Assembly (NCBI RefSeq): GCF_023502345.1
Contig: NZ_JAMFLX010000007.1
Coordinates: forward strand, 123,266-187,265
Direction: 5' to 3'
Source: Parendozoicomonas callyspongiae
Lineage (GTDB): Bacteria > Pseudomonadota > Gammaproteobacteria > Pseudomonadales > Endozoicomonadaceae
Length of the DNA stretch: 64,000 bases
Both the position numbers and the translations under genes were made by a program. The notes beneath the pieces were generated by a model. That model did no database searches, was not told the DNA's origin, and saw only the letters and a list, made by a program, of their open reading frames with translations. Of the stretch, positions 46,787 through 56,042 are shown piece by piece. Every line of letters begins with the position of its first letter. Position 1 is the stretch's first letter.

Positions 46787-48709
46787 TCACTGAGACTTGC
46801 GAACCCGGATGTACCATTCAGACAGCAGTCTCACCTGCTTCTCGGTATAACCACGCTCCACCATCCTCTTCACAAACTCAGAATGCTTACGCTGTTCTTC
46901 CTGGCTGCCCTTGGCGTTAAAGCTGATAACCGGCAGCAGGTCTTCTGTGTTGGAGAACATCTTCTTCTCAATCACCGTCCGCATCTTCTCGTAACTGAGC
47001 CAGCTTGGGTTCTTGCCTTCATTTCCGGCTCGTGCACGAAGTACAAAGTTCACTACCTCATTCCGGAAATCTTTAGGGTTGGCAATACTGGCCGCTTTTT
47101 CAATCTTCTCCAGCTCATCATTGATGGCACCGCGGTCGAGAATGTCGCCAGTCTCAGGGTCACGGTATTCCTGATCCTGAATCCAGAAGTCTGCATAAGT
47201 GATATATCGATCAAATATGTTCTGACCGTACTCGGAATAAGACTCCAGATATGCAGTCTGGATTTCTTTGCCGAGGAACTCGATATATTTAGGAGCCAGG
47301 AACTCTTTCACATAACGCAGGTAGCGTTCATGTGTCTCCTGGGGGAACTGCTGCTGTTCAATCTCTCTTTCAAGTACATAAAGAAGATGCACAGGGTTAG
47401 CTGCAACTTCAGAAGGATCAAAGTTGAATACCTTGGAAAGTATCTTAAACGCAAAACGGGTAGACAAACCTTCCATACCTTCATCCACGCCGGCAGCATC
47501 TTTGTACTCCTGCAGAGGCTTGGCCTGTGGATCGGTGTCTTTCAGATTCTCACCATCATAGACACGCATCTTGGAGAACATATTGGAGTTCTCAGGTTCT
47601 TTGATACGAGAAAGCGTGGTGAACTGTGCCAGCATCTTCAAAGTGTCAGGAGCACAGGGCGCGTCCTTGAGAGAGCTGTTCAATAACAGTTTACTGTAGA
47701 TCCTGATTTCTTCACTAACACGCGTACAGTAAGGCACTTTTACTATATTAACCCGGTCAATAAAGGCTTCATTAGTCTTGTTGTTACGGAATGTTTGCCA
47801 TTCTGATTCGTTGGAGTGGGCAAGAATAATTCCATCATAAGGAATCGCGCTCATTCCTTCGGTGCTGTTGTAGTTTCCTTCCTGAGTCGCTGTCAGAAGT
47901 GGATGCAAAACCTTGATAGGTGCTTTAAACATTTCCACAAATTCCATCATGCCCTGATTGGCACGGCACAATGCCCCGGAGAAGCTGTAAGCATCCGGAT
48001 CATTCTGGGAATACTCTTCCAGCTGGCGAATATCCACCTTACCAACAAGGCTGGAGATATCCTGGTTGTTCTCATCGCCAGGTTCAGTTTTAGCGACCGC
48101 AACCTGATCAAGAATACTTGGGAAGAGCTTAACAACTCTGAACTGACTGATATCCCCCCCAAACTCATGGAGCCGCTTCACAGCCCAGGGCGACATAATG
48201 CCTTTTACATAACGATTGGGAATACCATATTCATCATGAAGAATGGCTGCATCTTCAGTAGGGTTAAACAGGCCAAGGGGGGATTCAAAAACCGGAGAAC
48301 CTTTGATGGCATAGAAAGGAACCTTCTCAATTAGGCTTTTGAGCTTTTCTGCCAGAGAAGATTTACCACCACCGACAGGCCCCAGGAGGTAAAGAATCTG
48401 CTTTTTCTCTTCCAGTCCCTGCGCAGCGTGGCGGAAATAAGACACGATCTGCTGAATCGCATCCTCCATTCCATAGAAGTCTTCAAAACCCTTGTAACGC
48501 TTAATCAGCTTGTTAGAGAAGATACGAGACATACGGGAGTCTCGGGAAGTATCAATAATTTCCGGTTCACCAATAGCCATAAGCATTCGCTCTGCTGCAT
48601 TGGCGTAAGCAGATGGATCCTCCTTGCACCTTTGCAGATACTCCTGGAGCGACATCTCTTCCTGCTCTTTTAACTTATAACGCTGTTGGTAATTATTGAA
48701 AATTTCCAT
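46787..48709 (-). CDS. prkA: PrkA family serine protein kinase (YeaG)
   Basis: A 640-residue AAA+-type serine kinase. The N-terminal AAA domain has the P-loop GPVGGGKSSLAEKL near residue 110 and follows the family start MEIFNNYQQRYKLKEQEEMSLQEYL; the C-terminal PrkA domain (~390-640) contains NWIDNYI-like counterparts ending MVERGYTEKQVRLLSEWYIRVRK. In E. coli YeaG influences nitrogen starvation and metabolic switching together with YeaH. It is the first gene of prkA-yeaH-spoVR; the spacer to yeaH is rich in structure. Confidence 0.95.
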   Translation of the reverse strand: MEIFNNYQQRYKLKEQEEMSLQEYLQRCKEDPSAYANAAERMLMAIGEPEIIDTSRDSRMSRIFSNKLIKRYKGFEDFYGMEDAIQQIVSYFRHAAQGLEEKKQILYLLGPVGGGKSSLAEKLKSLIEKVPFYAIKGSPVFESPLGLFNPTEDAAILHDEYGIPNRYVKGIMSPWAVKRLHEFGGDISQFRVVKLFPSILDQVAVAKTEPGDENNQDISSLVGKVDIRQLEEYSQNDPDAYSFSGALCRANQGMMEFVEMFKAPIKVLHPLLTATQEGNYNSTEGMSAIPYDGIILAHSNESEWQTFRNNKTNEAFIDRVNIVKVPYCTRVSEEIRIYSKLLLNSSLKDAPCAPDTLKMLAQFTTLSRIKEPENSNMFSKMRVYDGENLKDTDPQAKPLQEYKDAAGVDEGMEGLSTRFAFKILSKVFNFDPSEVAANPVHLLYVLEREIEQQQFPQETHERYLRYVKEFLAPKYIEFLGKEIQTAYLESYSEYGQNIFDRYITYADFWIQDQEYRDPETGDILDRGAINDELEKIEKAASIANPKDFRNEVVNFVLRARAGNEGKNPSWLSYEKMRTVIEKKMFSNTEDLLPVISFNAKGSQEEQRKHSEFVKRMVERGYTEKQVRLLSEWYIRVRKSQ

Positions 48710-48877
48710 ATTTTCCTACCTGGCCCTTAAGCATGTTCAATGTGTACTGCTTTGGGAGCGACAGCGTCTTCTGCCCCTGTTTACTTTTTATTGGGTAAAA
48801 CTGTTTTTTATTCTCTTACTATTTTTTTAAAACTAATTCGTCATCCCTGCAACCGAATTAACAACTTTCTACACTGC

Positions 48878-49933
48878 TCATGCCTGCTTTTTTTCAATAT
48901 GCTGTACCACCGCCCTTAAAAATCGCGAGGCTTCACCTCCTGTTACAGCTCGATGATCAAACGACAACGACAGACTCATTACCCTGTGCACTACCGCTTG
49001 CCCGTTACATGCAACAACCTGATCACCAACAGATCCAACCCCCAGAATGGCAACTGCAGGGGGAACTACAACAGGTGTTGCGTAACGCCCTGTTCCCAGC
49101 GCACCAAAATTGCTCACAGAAATCGTCGCACCCTGAAAGCTTTCTAGAGCCAGCTCTCTATTCATAACCCCATTTTTCAACCTGTTGATTTCAGTTCTGA
49201 GCAAATCTGGAGAAAAACTTTGTGCTCTCTCTAATACCGGGACCAGGAGACCATGGGGTGAGTCCACCGCCAAACCCACATTGACATCATCCATCAACTG
49301 CCGTTTTTCACCGGGGCCATCAAACCATGCATTCAGGGCGGGCTCCTGTCGACATGCATCAACAACTGCCATCAGTACCTTAACTGTAAGATCACTTTGG
49401 TTTTGCCATTCATGAATATCCGCGTCTGCAAACAGAGTTACCGATACAACCTCATGACCAGAACGAGTCATGCTTCTTGCCATTTCCCGACGCACGCCTT
49501 TTAATGGCTCACCATTTTCCAGACTTATGTTTGATGCTGACTCTTGGAGATTTCGAACCAGATGGTTAATAGCTGGGCGAACCATCTGTTGCACCTTACT
49601 GGTGGAAGGTGACGCCCCGATAAAGAAATGCTCTTCATCATCCTGTTCCGCAGCTGAAGCTTCGGTGATAGAACCGACCACTGTGCCGGTATCTGTATCA
49701 TCACCTTCAAACTCCACCAGCGGTTCACCGGTATGGATCAGATCACCTGGCTGACCAAACTGACGAATCACTACACCTGCACAAGGAGAAGGCACCTCAA
49801 CAACAGCTTTGGCTGTTTCCATGGAAACAATAACCTGATCCTCGCAAACGGTTTCACCTTCACGAACATGCCATTCCACGATTTCTGCCTCGGGAATCCC
49901 CTCCCCGAGATCAGGTAATTTAAAGAATCGCAA
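48878..49933 (-). CDS. bkdB: Branched-chain 2-oxoacid dehydrogenase E2 (dihydrolipoyl acyltransferase)
   Basis: A 351-residue E2 subunit. The single lipoyl domain (1-75) has the lipoylated lysine in SMETAKAVVEVPSP; a short linker leads to a poorly conserved E3-binding motif (VRPAINHLVRNLQ, ~118) and the catalytic core with SFDHRAVTGGEASRFL. It is shorter than usual because linkers are reduced. The start appears to be TTG 49933 with AAGGGGGAG upstream; no ATG fits before the lipoyl domain. A 425-base gap separates it from the E1 genes on the same strand. Confidence 0.85.
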   Translation of the reverse strand: MRFFKLPDLGEGIPEAEIVEWHVREGETVCEDQVIVSMETAKAVVEVPSPCAGVVIRQFGQPGDLIHTGEPLVEFEGDDTDTGTVVGSITEASAAEQDDEEHFFIGASPSTSKVQQMVRPAINHLVRNLQESASNISLENGEPLKGVRREMARSMTRSGHEVVSVTLFADADIHEWQNQSDLTVKVLMAVVDACRQEPALNAWFDGPGEKRQLMDDVNVGLAVDSPHGLLVPVLERAQSFSPDLLRTEINRLKNGVMNRELALESFQGATISVSNFGALGTGRYATPVVVPPAVAILGVGSVGDQVVACNGQAVVHRVMSLSLSFDHRAVTGGEASRFLRAVVQHIEKKQA

Positions 49934-50358
49934 TGTCTCCCCCTTGGCAACTAAGTCTGCCTTATTCCTTGGTTTCCTTTCTTTGCCATGGATGCTTGTC
50001 TTTTAGTTAAGAGAATTTGATCACAACTGGACTCATTTTCCGAAGCCTCTGTTATTCAGATTAGTTATCGATATCTAATATGCAAAAGCGATTTGTAATT
50101 GTTGTGTAGAAAATAGTTATCAGCTTATGCTATTTATATTGATTTAGTTCAGCCTGGTCTTCCATAATCCTACGTTTAATGTTTTCATTAATTTCCGGAT
50201 GTATACCGATTATTCTTGACCCTGTCGGAGTTATTAACACACTCTTTCAGGTAGAAAATCGGTGCGCCTATCAAGGCCAGATATTAATGATGTATGAAAA
50301 GGGATGAAAAGAAGCCGTCGTATATCAAGCAGCCGTTTCTATGCTTTAACCACACGAA
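49934..50358. other. 425-base gap within the ldh-bkd gene group
   Basis: No open frame, RNA gene or clear terminator is visible between the E1 beta and E2 genes. The region is AT-rich in its middle. Around 50297-50340 there is a weak resemblance to one half of the dispersed palindromic repeat, too weak to call. E2 may therefore have its own promoter here. Confidence 0.4.
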
Positions 50359-51342
50359 TCAGGGCTCGGTTAAACAGTCATGAATAGCGATCACTATTCT
50401 TTTGTGGTCTGGTATGTAATGCTCCTCCATCCGGTAATACGGCATTGTGATGTCATACCCTGCCACCCGTTTCACCGGAGCTTTAAGCTCAAAGAACAGA
50501 TCTTCAAAAATACGTGCAGCTATCTCAGCTCCCACACCAAAACTTCTTGCAGCCTCATGAACAATCACACAACGCCCTGTTTTTCGTGTTGAAGCCAGGA
50601 TAGTCTCCATATCCAAAGGTTTGATTGTGGCAACATCAATAAGCTCAACACTGACTCCCTGTTCAGCCAATGTGTTACAGGCTTCCTGGCATTCACGCAC
50701 ACAGGCTCCCCAGGTGACCAGAGTCACGTCACTTCCTTCCCTCAAAGTGAAACAGGTATCCAGTGGCAAGCGGCTTCCTGTTTCTGGCAAGGTTTGTTTT
50801 TGAACACGGTAAATACGCTTGGGTTCAAGGAATATCACAGGATCAGGACTATCAATCGCTGATCGCAAAAGTCCGTACGCTCGCACCGGCGAAGAAGGAA
50901 TAACAACACGAAGACCGGGGATATGAGCAAGCAGCGCTTCAGTACTTTCCGAGTGATGCTCCGGTGCATGAATGCCACCTCCAAATGGAGCACGCAGCAC
51001 CATCGGGCAGCTTAACCGTCCACGGGTTCTGTTTCTCATTCTGGCGGCATGAGTCACCAGTTGCTCCATGCAGGCAAAGATAAAACCCATGAATTGAATT
51101 TCTGCGACAGGTTTTAATCCCTGGGCAGCCATTCCAACTGTCATTCCAGCAATTAATGTTTCTGCCAGTGGGGTATCCATAACCCGCTTAAGGCCATATT
51201 TGCTTTTTAGATCCTGTGTTGCACGGAACACACCGCCATTGGCACCAATATCTTCTCCCAGTAGCACCACATCCTTGTCGTCAGCCATTGCATGGTCAAG
51301 TGCAGTGTTTACAGCCTCAACCAAAGTTTTCTTATCACTCAT
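50359..51342 (-). CDS. bkdA2: Branched-chain 2-oxoacid dehydrogenase E1 beta subunit
   Basis: A 327-residue transketolase-like beta subunit with the TPP-interacting motifs GEDIGANGGVFRAT near the start and EIQFMGFIFACMEQLVTHAARMR, and the C-terminal transketolase domain (DVTLVTWGACVRE; GRCVIVHEAARSFGVGAEIAA). It pairs with E1 alpha to decarboxylate branched-chain 2-oxoacids. It overlaps the alpha gene by 8 bases and has GGGAGG before ATG 51342, so translation is coupled. Confidence 0.93.
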   Translation of the reverse strand: MSDKKTLVEAVNTALDHAMADDKDVVLLGEDIGANGGVFRATQDLKSKYGLKRVMDTPLAETLIAGMTVGMAAQGLKPVAEIQFMGFIFACMEQLVTHAARMRNRTRGRLSCPMVLRAPFGGGIHAPEHHSESTEALLAHIPGLRVVIPSSPVRAYGLLRSAIDSPDPVIFLEPKRIYRVQKQTLPETGSRLPLDTCFTLREGSDVTLVTWGACVRECQEACNTLAEQGVSVELIDVATIKPLDMETILASTRKTGRCVIVHEAARSFGVGAEIAARIFEDLFFELKAPVKRVAGYDITMPYYRMEEHYIPDHKRIVIAIHDCLTEP

Positions 51343-52441
51343 GACCCAGCCCTCCCTGCATCTCTTCTTTTTGTCGTCTTAGTCCAGCGGGAAGATCTTT
51401 ATAGTGGTAGTCAAAAAGGTCATCGACTTGGGGAAGAGGTGTCTTCTGGTAGATTTCAACAGCTTGCTGAATCTCCAGCTTTACCTGCTCAAGATAAGCC
51501 TGCTCCTGTTCTGGGCTCCATAACCCCCGATTATGGAGATAAGTTTGAAGCCGCTTTACTGGCTCCTCTGACCAGGCTTTGCGAACCTCTTCCGAATCTC
51601 GATACCGGGTCGCATCATCTGCTGTTGTGTGATCACCCAAACGATAGGTAATCGCTTCAATAACAACAGAACCCTTACCTTGTCTGGCTCTCTCTATGGC
51701 CGAACCAATAACTTCGTGCAGAGCAATAACATCATTTCCATCCACCTGCACACAGGGAAGACCCGCTCCCGCTCCTTTCTGTGCAAGCGTCGGTGCACCA
51801 CACTGAATAGGACGGGGAACAGAAATTGCCCACTGGTTATTGACCACCAGGAAAACAACCGGCAATTGCCAGACTCCGGCAAGATTCAGGGCTTCAAGAA
51901 AATCACCCTTGGATGTTGCTCCATCTCCACAGGTTGTCAGTGCAACTCGGTGCTCATCCCGAATCCGAAAGGCTGAAGCAACGCCAACCGCATGCCCGGC
52001 CTGGGTGGCAATCGGAACACAGTTGGGAAAATCCTGCCCATAGCCAGGACCGGCACTTCCTCTTTCATCTCCTCCCCAGTAGAGATAGATATCTGAAAGC
52101 TCAACACCTCTGAGCAACTGACCAGGAAGGTCACGGTAATAAGGCACCAGAACATCTTCTTTCTTCAGTTGTTTGCCATAAACAACACCGGGAGCCTCCT
52201 GGCCAAGGCACGATGGATAAGTTCCCATCACTCCGGTGCGCTGCATGGCTATGGCTTTACGATCAGCCTCTCTGGCTTTCACCATGGCCTTGTAATAATC
52301 CACCAGCAAAGAACCTTCTTCCGCCCAGCCAGGAAGAGGCTGTGTGGGTTGCCCATTGGCATCAAGGTAACACACAAAAGGAATATCACTTTCATGCACC
52401 CGGAACAGTCCACCGCCATCAAGAGTTGTTGGCATGACCAA
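51335..52441 (-). CDS. bkdA1: Branched-chain 2-oxoacid dehydrogenase E1 alpha subunit
   Basis: A 368-residue alpha subunit with the TPP-binding signature GDGATSKGDFLEALN ending in VVNNQWAIS, and the phosphorylation-loop region YRLGDHTTADDATRYRD. The extended N-terminus (~45 residues before SLLVDYYKAMV) is typical of the branched-chain class rather than of pyruvate dehydrogenase. AAAGGAG precedes ATG 52441. It lies 6 bases downstream of the leucine dehydrogenase gene. Confidence 0.93.
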   Translation of the reverse strand: MVMPTTLDGGGLFRVHESDIPFVCYLDANGQPTQPLPGWAEEGSLLVDYYKAMVKAREADRKAIAMQRTGVMGTYPSCLGQEAPGVVYGKQLKKEDVLVPYYRDLPGQLLRGVELSDIYLYWGGDERGSAGPGYGQDFPNCVPIATQAGHAVGVASAFRIRDEHRVALTTCGDGATSKGDFLEALNLAGVWQLPVVFLVVNNQWAISVPRPIQCGAPTLAQKGAGAGLPCVQVDGNDVIALHEVIGSAIERARQGKGSVVIEAITYRLGDHTTADDATRYRDSEEVRKAWSEEPVKRLQTYLHNRGLWSPEQEQAYLEQVKLEIQQAVEIYQKTPLPQVDDLFDYHYKDLPAGLRRQKEEMQGGLGHE

Positions 52442-52447
52442 TCTCCT

Positions 52448-53500
52448 TTATGCGCTTAATTGTTCGAGTTGATGTTTGGGGCTGTAAAGAATGTCTTCAG
52501 CCATTCGGTCAGCCATCAGGCTGGGAGGTTCTCCGCTGGTTATTTGCCGGTTAAACGGCCTCAGTATAGTCTGCTCTATGAGGGTGACGCGTTTGCGAGT
52601 CTCTGCTGCGGTTTTACCGCGATGGGATAGAGAGGCATGTATTAAGCCTCCCGCATTAATTAGAAAATCTGGTGCGCATAAAATATTCTGTCGGTGCAAA
52701 GCCAGCCCAGCTTCCGGTGTTGCCAGCTGATTATTGGCGGAACCTGCAACAGCACGACATTTAAGACTCTGAGCCACCGACGTTCCGATAACACCACCTA
52801 GCCCGCAGGGGCTGAAGATATCGCAGTCCACTGAAAGAATTTCTTTGGCTGCGACAACAGTCGCCCCAAAGTTTTTCTGACAAAGCGCACTTTTCTCCGG
52901 GTCAAGATCACAAACCGTCAGTTTGGCTCCATCCTTGTGAAGCAAATCACACAGGGCATATCCGACATGGCCAAGCCCCTGCACAGCAACATGCACACCA
53001 TTCAGTGAATCGGGAAGATCTTTACAGGCTTTCAGGCAGGCAAGTATGCCGTGATAAACACCAAGGGCAGTGTAAAGAGCAGGGTTTCCGGAAGCTGATG
53101 TGCATGTAACATGAGGAGTGACTCTGGCGATAGTCTCCATATCTGCCGTTGTTGTTCCTACATCCATGGCAGTGATGTAGCGTCCACCCAGACTGTGGAC
53201 AAACCGTCCGAAAGAAAGAAACAGTGCTTCCTGGTTCTGGATATCACGGGGAGCCATAATCACAGCTTTCCCGCCCCCCTGTTCTATTCCTGCAAGAGCA
53301 GCCTTGTCGCTCATCCCTTGGGCCAGTCTTATGGCATCACGGATAGCATCACCGCTACTGTTGTAAGGAAAAAACCGACAGCCCCCAAGAGCAGGGCCTC
53401 TACTTGTGTCATGGATCGCAATCACAGCCTGCAATCCGGTTTGAGGGTCAGACCACAGGTGAATATCACTGGTCTGGCTCTGACTCATATCCTGAAACAT
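52448..53500 (-). CDS. ldh: Leucine/branched-chain amino acid dehydrogenase
   Basis: A 350-residue Glu/Leu/Phe/Val dehydrogenase. The catalytic lysine region reads SDKAALAGIEQGGGKAVIM, the catalytic aspartate lies in YITAMDVGTT, and the NAD-binding fold has VAVQGLGHVGYALCD. It deaminates leucine, valine or isoleucine to the 2-oxoacid that the E1-E2 complex encoded next in the operon then oxidises. ATG 53500 has GGAGG 8 bases upstream. Upstream lies a pair of 17-base direct repeats. Confidence 0.88.
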   Translation of the reverse strand: MFQDMSQSQTSDIHLWSDPQTGLQAVIAIHDTSRGPALGGCRFFPYNSSGDAIRDAIRLAQGMSDKAALAGIEQGGGKAVIMAPRDIQNQEALFLSFGRFVHSLGGRYITAMDVGTTTADMETIARVTPHVTCTSASGNPALYTALGVYHGILACLKACKDLPDSLNGVHVAVQGLGHVGYALCDLLHKDGAKLTVCDLDPEKSALCQKNFGATVVAAKEILSVDCDIFSPCGLGGVIGTSVAQSLKCRAVAGSANNQLATPEAGLALHRQNILCAPDFLINAGGLIHASLSHRGKTAAETRKRVTLIEQTILRPFNRQITSGEPPSLMADRMAEDILYSPKHQLEQLSA

Positions 53501-53597
53501 CGCGGGATCCCTCCGCCTGTAACATTGTTATGATTTTGATTTGTACAGTGACCAGCCGTTGTAACAGCCCCGTCACTTGCAGCAGCCACTATCACCA

Positions 53598-53631
53598 TCA
53601 TGGTGGTACTTTGGTCATGGTGGTTCTTTGG
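53598..53631. repeat. Tandem 17-bp direct repeat upstream of ldh-bkd
   Basis: TCATGGTGGTACTTTGG is followed directly by TCATGGTGGTTCTTTGG, one mismatch. The pair lies ~100-130 bases upstream of the ldh start, in the 300-base divergent gap to the PilZ gene, where a regulator of the operon could bind. Confidence 0.6.
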
Positions 53632-53800
53632 TAAAGTCTAGCGGCTATTTTTTTCTCTGCGGTGCCTCATACGACAACAGACCCTTAAAGAAAGATCCTG
53701 ACAGCCTTCAGATTATGTGATGCGGCTCACAAAAAAACCGTCAAGGGGATGACCTGACGCCTTTAGCAGGAGAGCATCGAAAATTCCCCTGAACATAACG

Positions 53801-54157
53801 ATGAAACTTATGACTGATCTACAGCCTGAGCAAAGGCGTCATGTTCGAAAACGCCTGGACTGTACAGTACCAGCCATTCGTACAGATAACGGACAACCAC
53901 TGGGCTACCTTGCCGATATATCAAAAGAAGGGTTCAAGGTTATCTGCCCTGTACCACTGGAGAGAGAGAGTCAACTTGATCTTATTCTTGAGTTGCCTAA
54001 CGCAGACAGCGTCAGGCAGATAGAAGTCACGGCAGAGTGCCGCTGGTGTCTGCCCGCAGAAGAGAGCGAAGAGTTTGGAGCCGGCTTTCATATCAAGTCG
54101 ATATCAGACCAGAACCAGGTTGCACTCAACTATTTTATACGTGACTTTGAATACTAG
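53801..54157 (+). CDS. PilZ domain protein
   Basis: A 118-residue single-domain protein with both c-di-GMP-binding motifs: the N-terminal arginine motif (EQRRHVRKRLD, residues ~10-20) and DISKEGFKV (~40-48). It is therefore expected to bind c-di-GMP and pass the signal to an unknown partner. It is a single gene, divergent from the ldh-bkd operon, and ends in a bidirectional terminator shared with lrp. Confidence 0.88.
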   Translation: MKLMTDLQPEQRRHVRKRLDCTVPAIRTDNGQPLGYLADISKEGFKVICPVPLERESQLDLILELPNADSVRQIEVTAECRWCLPAEESEEFGAGFHIKSISDQNQVALNYFIRDFEY

Positions 54158-54187
54158 GCTCTGTTGACATAAGAGCTTTCGCCATAC

Positions 54188-54222
54188 AAAAAACGGACTG
54201 GTTTAACGCCAGTCCGTTTTTT
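54188..54222. terminator. Bidirectional terminator between PilZ gene and lrp
   Basis: The perfect 14-base stem AAAAAACGGACTGG/CCAGTCCGTTTTTT with a 7-base loop lies between the two convergent stops (54157 and 54231). Confidence 0.95.
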
Positions 54223-54230
54223 GTTACTGG

Positions 54231-54719
54231 TTATTCCGCTATGGGGAGGTTCATGGTTTCCTTAACCTCTTCCATCACGATATAACTCTTGGACTCACGA
54301 ACACCCGGCATTTTCAGCAGGATATCGCCCAACAGTTTTCGGTAAGACGCCATTTCAGAAATACGGGCTTTGATCAGGTAGTCAAAGTTACCGGATACCA
54401 GGTGGCACTCCAGAACATTCGGCAGGCTGCAAACAGCCTTGCGGAAGTCATCAAAGATACCTGTCGACTTGGTTTCCAGGCTGATTTCCACAAAAACCAG
54501 CAGGCCCGCTTCCAGGTAGCCAGGGTTTAACCTTGCGCTGTACCCCTGGATAACACCTTCTCGCTCAAGGCGTTTAACACGCTCCATGCAGGGTGTGGTA
54601 CTCAGGCCGACTTTGTCAGCCAGATCCACATAGGAGATCCGTCCCTGTTCCTGCAGAATGCGCAGAATATTCCGATCAATGCGATCCAGTTGCCGAGTTA
54701 CTTCTTTCCGGTTTCTCAT
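54231..54719 (-). CDS. lrp: Leucine-responsive regulatory protein Lrp (or DadR-like)
   Basis: A 162-residue Lrp/AsnC regulator closely resembling E. coli Lrp: LDRIDRNILRILQEQGRISYVDLADKVGLSTTPC in the helix-turn-helix half and ECHLVSGNFDYLIKARI, SYRKLLGDILLKMPGV, IVMEEVKE in the ligand-binding half. ATG 54719 gives the standard length; the ATG at 54731 adds four residues. It is divergent from an alanine racemase gene and near the ldh-bkd operon, so an amino acid catabolic regulon (as DadR or BkdR in Pseudomonas) is also possible. Confidence 0.88.
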   Translation of the reverse strand: MRNRKEVTRQLDRIDRNILRILQEQGRISYVDLADKVGLSTTPCMERVKRLEREGVIQGYSARLNPGYLEAGLLVFVEISLETKSTGIFDDFRKAVCSLPNVLECHLVSGNFDYLIKARISEMASYRKLLGDILLKMPGVRESKSYIVMEEVKETMNLPIAE

Positions 54720-54918
54720 AGTATGAAACAATCACAGAAAATAAAGCTGCCTAAGAAGACAGCTGTAGATAGTCGATAATAGTGCAGACTTGCGTGTGCC
54801 ATGACCCAATCAGACGAAAAACTGGTGACGATCTCCTTGTCTGGCATTTCCCATAGATCATGATCATGGTAAAAGAAGCGTATTCTTTCATGCTTCACGG
54901 ACTGGAGTCACCCGTTTT

Positions 54919-56019
54919 ATGAGTCGCCCTGCCAAGGCAACGATCAATTTGTCTGCTCTCCGCCACAATCTAAGCTTTGCCCGCTCACTTGCTGGCAACA
55001 AAGTGATTGGAGTTATCAAAGCAGATGCGTATGGCCATGGGGCAATACCAATAGCACAGGTTTTGCAGGAGGAGCAGATTGATTGCCTGGCCGTCGCATG
55101 TATTGAGGAGGCAATCGTACTACGTGAGGCAGGAATTAAAACCCCACTTTTGCTTTTAGAAGGATTTTATGGCTCCGATGAGCTCCCTTTAATGGAATAT
55201 TACAATCTATCTGCAGTAATCCAACAGAAAGAACAGATAGAAATCCTGCAAAAGTGGAGTGGAAAACCCTTCGACATCTGGCTCAAACTCGATACCGGCA
55301 TGCATCGCATCGGTTTTCTCCCGGAAGAGTACAAACCTGCTTACACACAGTTGCGTAACTGCCCAAATGTAAACCGCATTATTCTGATGACTCACTTCGC
55401 CTGTGCAGACGAATCTGAGAACGATTACACCCAGCAGCAGATCGATATTTTCAGGCAAACGACCAAAAACTTTACAGAAGAAACCTGTCTCTGCAATTCC
55501 GCCGGGGTGATGCACTGGCCCCAGGCACATGGTGACTGGATTCGCCCTGGGTTGATGATGCTCGGTTCATCTCCTTTTAATGGACCCCATGAACATGACC
55601 ACCAGTTGCAGCCTGTTATGGAACTGACATCTCAGATATTTGCTATTCGCAAACTGAATGCTGGCGTTCCGATCAGTTATGGAGCAACTTATGTTACAGA
55701 TCGCCCAACCACTGTAGGCGTTGTTGCCATGGGGTATGCAGATGGTTATCCACGTCATGCTCCAAGCGGAGGGCCGGTTCTGGTAAACGGCCAACGGACA
55801 AGAGTGCTTGGACGTATCTCCATGGATATGATGACCGTTGACCTGAACCCAATACCTGAAGCCAAAATCGGAGATACTGTCACTCTTTGGGGAAAAGGTT
55901 TGCCTGCTACAGAAGTCGCTCACCATGCAGGAACCATCTCCTATGAGTTATTCTGCAATCTCAAGCGCGTTCCGATTCAATATGTTGGTCGCTCAAACGC
56001 CAAGAGTGAAAAGCCTTAA
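54919..56019 (+). CDS. alr: Alanine racemase
   Basis: A 366-residue PLP enzyme interconverting L- and D-alanine for peptidoglycan or alanine catabolism. The PLP lysine lies in VIGVIKADAYGHG near residue 34, and the second catalytic base, tyrosine, in PISYGATYVTD (~255). Length is normal. It is divergent from the Lrp-type regulator; without a dadA neighbour I cannot tell a biosynthetic (Alr) from a catabolic (DadX) role. The SDR gene starts 24 bases downstream. Confidence 0.94.
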   Translation: MSRPAKATINLSALRHNLSFARSLAGNKVIGVIKADAYGHGAIPIAQVLQEEQIDCLAVACIEEAIVLREAGIKTPLLLLEGFYGSDELPLMEYYNLSAVIQQKEQIEILQKWSGKPFDIWLKLDTGMHRIGFLPEEYKPAYTQLRNCPNVNRIILMTHFACADESENDYTQQQIDIFRQTTKNFTEETCLCNSAGVMHWPQAHGDWIRPGLMMLGSSPFNGPHEHDHQLQPVMELTSQIFAIRKLNAGVPISYGATYVTDRPTTVGVVAMGYADGYPRHAPSGGPVLVNGQRTRVLGRISMDMMTVDLNPIPEAKIGDTVTLWGKGLPATEVAHHAGTISYELFCNLKRVPIQYVGRSNAKSEKP

Positions 56020-56042
56020 AACAGACAAAAACAGGCATATCG

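Noticed and set aside
46745..47686. 313-codon plus-strand frame opposite prkA
   Set aside because: Lies wholly over conserved PrkA C-terminal sequence; no ribosome binding site or recognisable motif.
50297..50340. Half copy of the dispersed palindrome in the bkd gap
   Set aside because: Some blocks resemble one arm of the repeat, but the matching arm is missing and the similarity may be chance.
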